A stretch of DNA of 64,000 nucleotides from Herbiconiux oxytropis (GTDB lineage: Bacteria; Actinomycetota; Actinomycetes; Actinomycetales; Microbacteriaceae), in the NCBI RefSeq assembly GCF_024979315.1, contig NZ_JANLCK010000001.1, positions 1 through 64,000 on the forward strand, given 5' to 3'. The position numbers and the translations under genes are program-made. Position 1 is the first letter of the stretch, and every line of letters starts with the position of its first letter. Below the pieces are notes generated by a model. That model saw only the letters and a list, made by a program, of their open reading frames with translations. It was not told where the DNA came from and made no database searches. This document shows positions 62,280 to 64,000 of this stretch, piece after piece.

Positions 62280-63731
62280 CTAAAGCTTGGCGTGTTCCCG
62301 CGGGGCAGCGGATGCGAGGGGCAGGGTGGGCGCAGACCGGCCAACGGGCTCGGGGCTCGCCGCCCCCAGCACGGCCAGCAGGACGGCGGCCTTCACCCTG
62401 GTCTCCTCGACCTCGTCGACCGGTTCGGAGAGCGCCGTGATGCCCCCGCCCGCTCCCACGGTCGCACCGTGGTCGTCGAGCACGATGCTGCGGATGACCA
62501 TCGCGAGATCGAGGGCGCCGTCGCGCGAGAAGTAGCCGAAGACGCCCGAGTAGATGCCTCTCGGGCCGCCCTCGAGCGCGGCGAGCGTGTGCACCGCGCT
62601 GCGCTTCGGCGCGCCCGTCATCGAGCCAGCGGGGAAGCAGGCGGCCACCGCGTCGAGCCCGTTGCGGCCTTCAGCCAGGATGCCCTCGATCGTGCTGACC
62701 AGCTGATGCACCTGGGGGTAGGTCTCGACCTCGAGCAGAGTCGGAACCGCCACGCTGCCGAGTGCGCAGACCCTCGAGAGGTCGTTGCGCACGAGGTCGA
62801 CGATCATCAGGTTCTCGGCGCGCTCCTTCTGGCTCGCGGCGAGCTCGCGCACGAGGAGGGCGTCGTCGACCGGGCCGGCACCTCGCGGGCGGGTGCCCTT
62901 GATCGGCTTGCTGCGCACGCGACCGTCGGCCGTGACCGCGAGGAACTGCTCGGGCGAGGAGCTCAGGAGCGACGTGCCGCCCACCGTGAGGTAGCCGCCG
63001 TGGTGGCTCGGGCTCGCGGCGCGCAGGGCGAGGTAGGTCTCGAGCGGATCGGGGTGCACGTCGACCGCGAACTCGTTCGTGAGGCACAGCTGGTAGGCGT
63101 CGCCTCGGGCGATGGTGGCCTTGCAGGCCTCGATCATGGCGGCGTAGGCAGGGTAGTCGTGGCGGGGACGGGCTTCGAGGGTGGGGGCGGGGCCCGTGGG
63201 GGCGGCGGCGGTGCCGCGCGGGAGAGACTCGAGGGTGGTGGCGGTGCGGGCGAGCCAGTCGACGGCGGTCGGCGAGTCGAGGGCGAGCAGGGTGACGGTG
63301 CCGGTGTCGTGGTCGAACTCGACGGCCTCGTCGACACGGAGGAGCACCGCAGCATCCCCGCGGAGATCCGTGGGCCGCGGGGCGTCGGGAAGGCCGAGCT
63401 CGTAGGCCAGCCAGCCGACCCAGCCGAGTCGGAAGCGGGGCGAGGTGTCGGCATCCGCAGACGGGAGCGACTCGGGATTCACGGTGGTGGCACCTGCGAA
63501 TGGGAGCGGTTCGGGGTCGGCGGAGCCGGCATCCTGGAGCACCTCGTAGAGCTCGCTCCAATCGCGGCAGCGGTGCACCGCCACGGGGAGGCCGAGGTAG
63601 CTGCGACCGGTGGTGGCCCCGGGGCCGCTGTCGAGCCAGAAGGCGCTCTCGGCTCCGCGCGCGAGCGCTCCGAACACGACCGCCGGGTCGGGGGCGACGG
63701 CCAGAGGGCGTCGGAGGAGCGTCGGCGGCAC
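62280..63731 (-). CDS. pabB: chorismate-binding enzyme, aminodeoxychorismate synthase component I
   Basis: 483 residues of the anthranilate/ADC/isochorismate synthase family. C-terminal catalytic domain contains KGTRPRG, LVRNDLSRVC and FPAGSMTGAPKRSAV; the short N-terminal domain is degenerate. PabB is favoured over TrpE because a divergent class IV aminotransferase (PabC-like) adjoins it. GTG start at 63731; TACGCT lies about six bases before it, so the message may be leaderless. Confidence 0.87.
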   Translation of the reverse strand: MPPTLLRRPLAVAPDPAVVFGALARGAESAFWLDSGPGATTGRSYLGLPVAVHRCRDWSELYEVLQDAGSADPEPLPFAGATTVNPESLPSADADTSPRFRLGWVGWLAYELGLPDAPRPTDLRGDAAVLLRVDEAVEFDHDTGTVTLLALDSPTAVDWLARTATTLESLPRGTAAAPTGPAPTLEARPRHDYPAYAAMIEACKATIARGDAYQLCLTNEFAVDVHPDPLETYLALRAASPSHHGGYLTVGGTSLLSSSPEQFLAVTADGRVRSKPIKGTRPRGAGPVDDALLVRELAASQKERAENLMIVDLVRNDLSRVCALGSVAVPTLLEVETYPQVHQLVSTIEGILAEGRNGLDAVAACFPAGSMTGAPKRSAVHTLAALEGGPRGIYSGVFGYFSRDGALDLAMVIRSIVLDDHGATVGAGGGITALSEPVDEVEETRVKAAVLLAVLGAASPEPVGRSAPTLPLASAAPREHAKL

Positions 63732-63775
63732 TGTACTAGCGTAGATCGTGCAGTCGACGACGGAGGGAGCTGCGC

Positions 63776-64000
63776 GTGGCCGAGGCCCCCGCGACGTTCG
63801 TCTGGCGAGACGGTGCCCTTCTCGAGCGCCCGCTCGAGCCGCATCGGGAGCTCGTCGTGGCCGATTCCTTCTTCGTCTCGCCCGAGGGCCGTGCCCGGGC
63901 GCTCGAGACGCATCACGAGAGGTTCCGGGCGGGGATCGCCGAGCTGGCGGGGCCGTCGGTCGAGGCGGTCGACGCGTTCTGGGGAGCGGCGATCGGGCGG
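63776..64000 (+). CDS. class IV aminotransferase, PabC-like, truncated by the window edge
   Basis: First 75 codons only, read to base 64000 without a stop. Start GTG with GGAGGGAG six bases before. The N-terminal words TFVWRDGALL and VVADSFFVSPEGRARALETHHERFRAGI match actinobacterial class IV aminotransferases. Divergent from pabB, its predicted job is aminodeoxychorismate lyase for p-aminobenzoate. The PLP lysine lies beyond the edge. Partial. Confidence 0.75.
   Translation, partial: MAEAPATFVWRDGALLERPLEPHRELVVADSFFVSPEGRARALETHHERFRAGIAELAGPSVEAVDAFWGAAIGR

Overview
This window is a piece of the conserved chromosomal core of a high-GC Gram-positive bacterium. The evidence is a GC content near 70 percent, frequent GTG starts, ATGA/GTGA gene overlaps, and actinobacterial marker genes (DUF3046 beside recA, ClgR, DUF1844, PriA-type HisA, a LexA box of the CGAAC-N4-GTTYG type). 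Gene order (pheST-argCJBDFH, infC-rpmI-rplT, hrcA-dnaJ-rsmE-phoH-ybeY-era, comEA-comEC-holA) and the rRNA leader words at the left edge point to Actinobacteria, most likely Microbacteriaceae. The genus cannot be named from sequence alone. I see no prophage, insertion sequence, CRISPR array, tRNA or defence island.

Layout from left to right. 1-311: tandem promoters and leader of an rRNA operon that runs leftwards out of the window. 0.3-11.6 kb (minus strand): pheS-pheT, the arginine cluster argC-J-B-D-F-H (argG and argR are not here), a 57-residue membrane protein and the DNA repair glycosylase mpg. 11.6-16.5 kb: an orphan membrane protein, a four-gene glutamate-type ABC transporter and a SpoU RNA methyltransferase. 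16.5-22.5 kb: infC-rpmI-rplT, a DUF1844/SseB pair and the histidine genes hisC-B-H-priA. 22.5-32.4 kb: the DNA-damage block, with lexA and a divergent LysM protein sharing LexA boxes, hflX, dapF, miaA, miaB, recX, recA, a DUF3046 gene and clgR. 32.6-39.4 kb: cinA C-terminal domain, pgsA, ftsK, rnj and dapA. 39.4-46.5 kb: a heat-shock and ribosome-maturation operon headed by hrcA with a CIRCE operator (hrcA-dnaJ-rsmE-HIT-phoH-ybeY-CNNM/CBS-era). 46.6-54.7 kb: a DUF4870 protein, lepA-DUF1990-hemW, an epimerase-like oxidoreductase, an aminotransferase/KPR pair and rpsT. 54.8-64 kb: comEA-comEC-holA, leuS, pabB and the start of a divergent class IV aminotransferase (pabC-like).

The regulatory logic is readable. 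LexA controls lexA, recA and probably the LysM cell-division protein. HrcA/CIRCE controls its operon. infC appears to start with the rare codon ATC behind a perfect Shine-Dalgarno, the usual basis for IF3 autoregulation.

The least explained items are long palindromes in three intergenic gaps (36.6, 52.0 and 54.8 kb), a comEC frame that reads through 356 bp of holA, and a 15-bp tandem array inside comEC. I found no convincing wholly new system.
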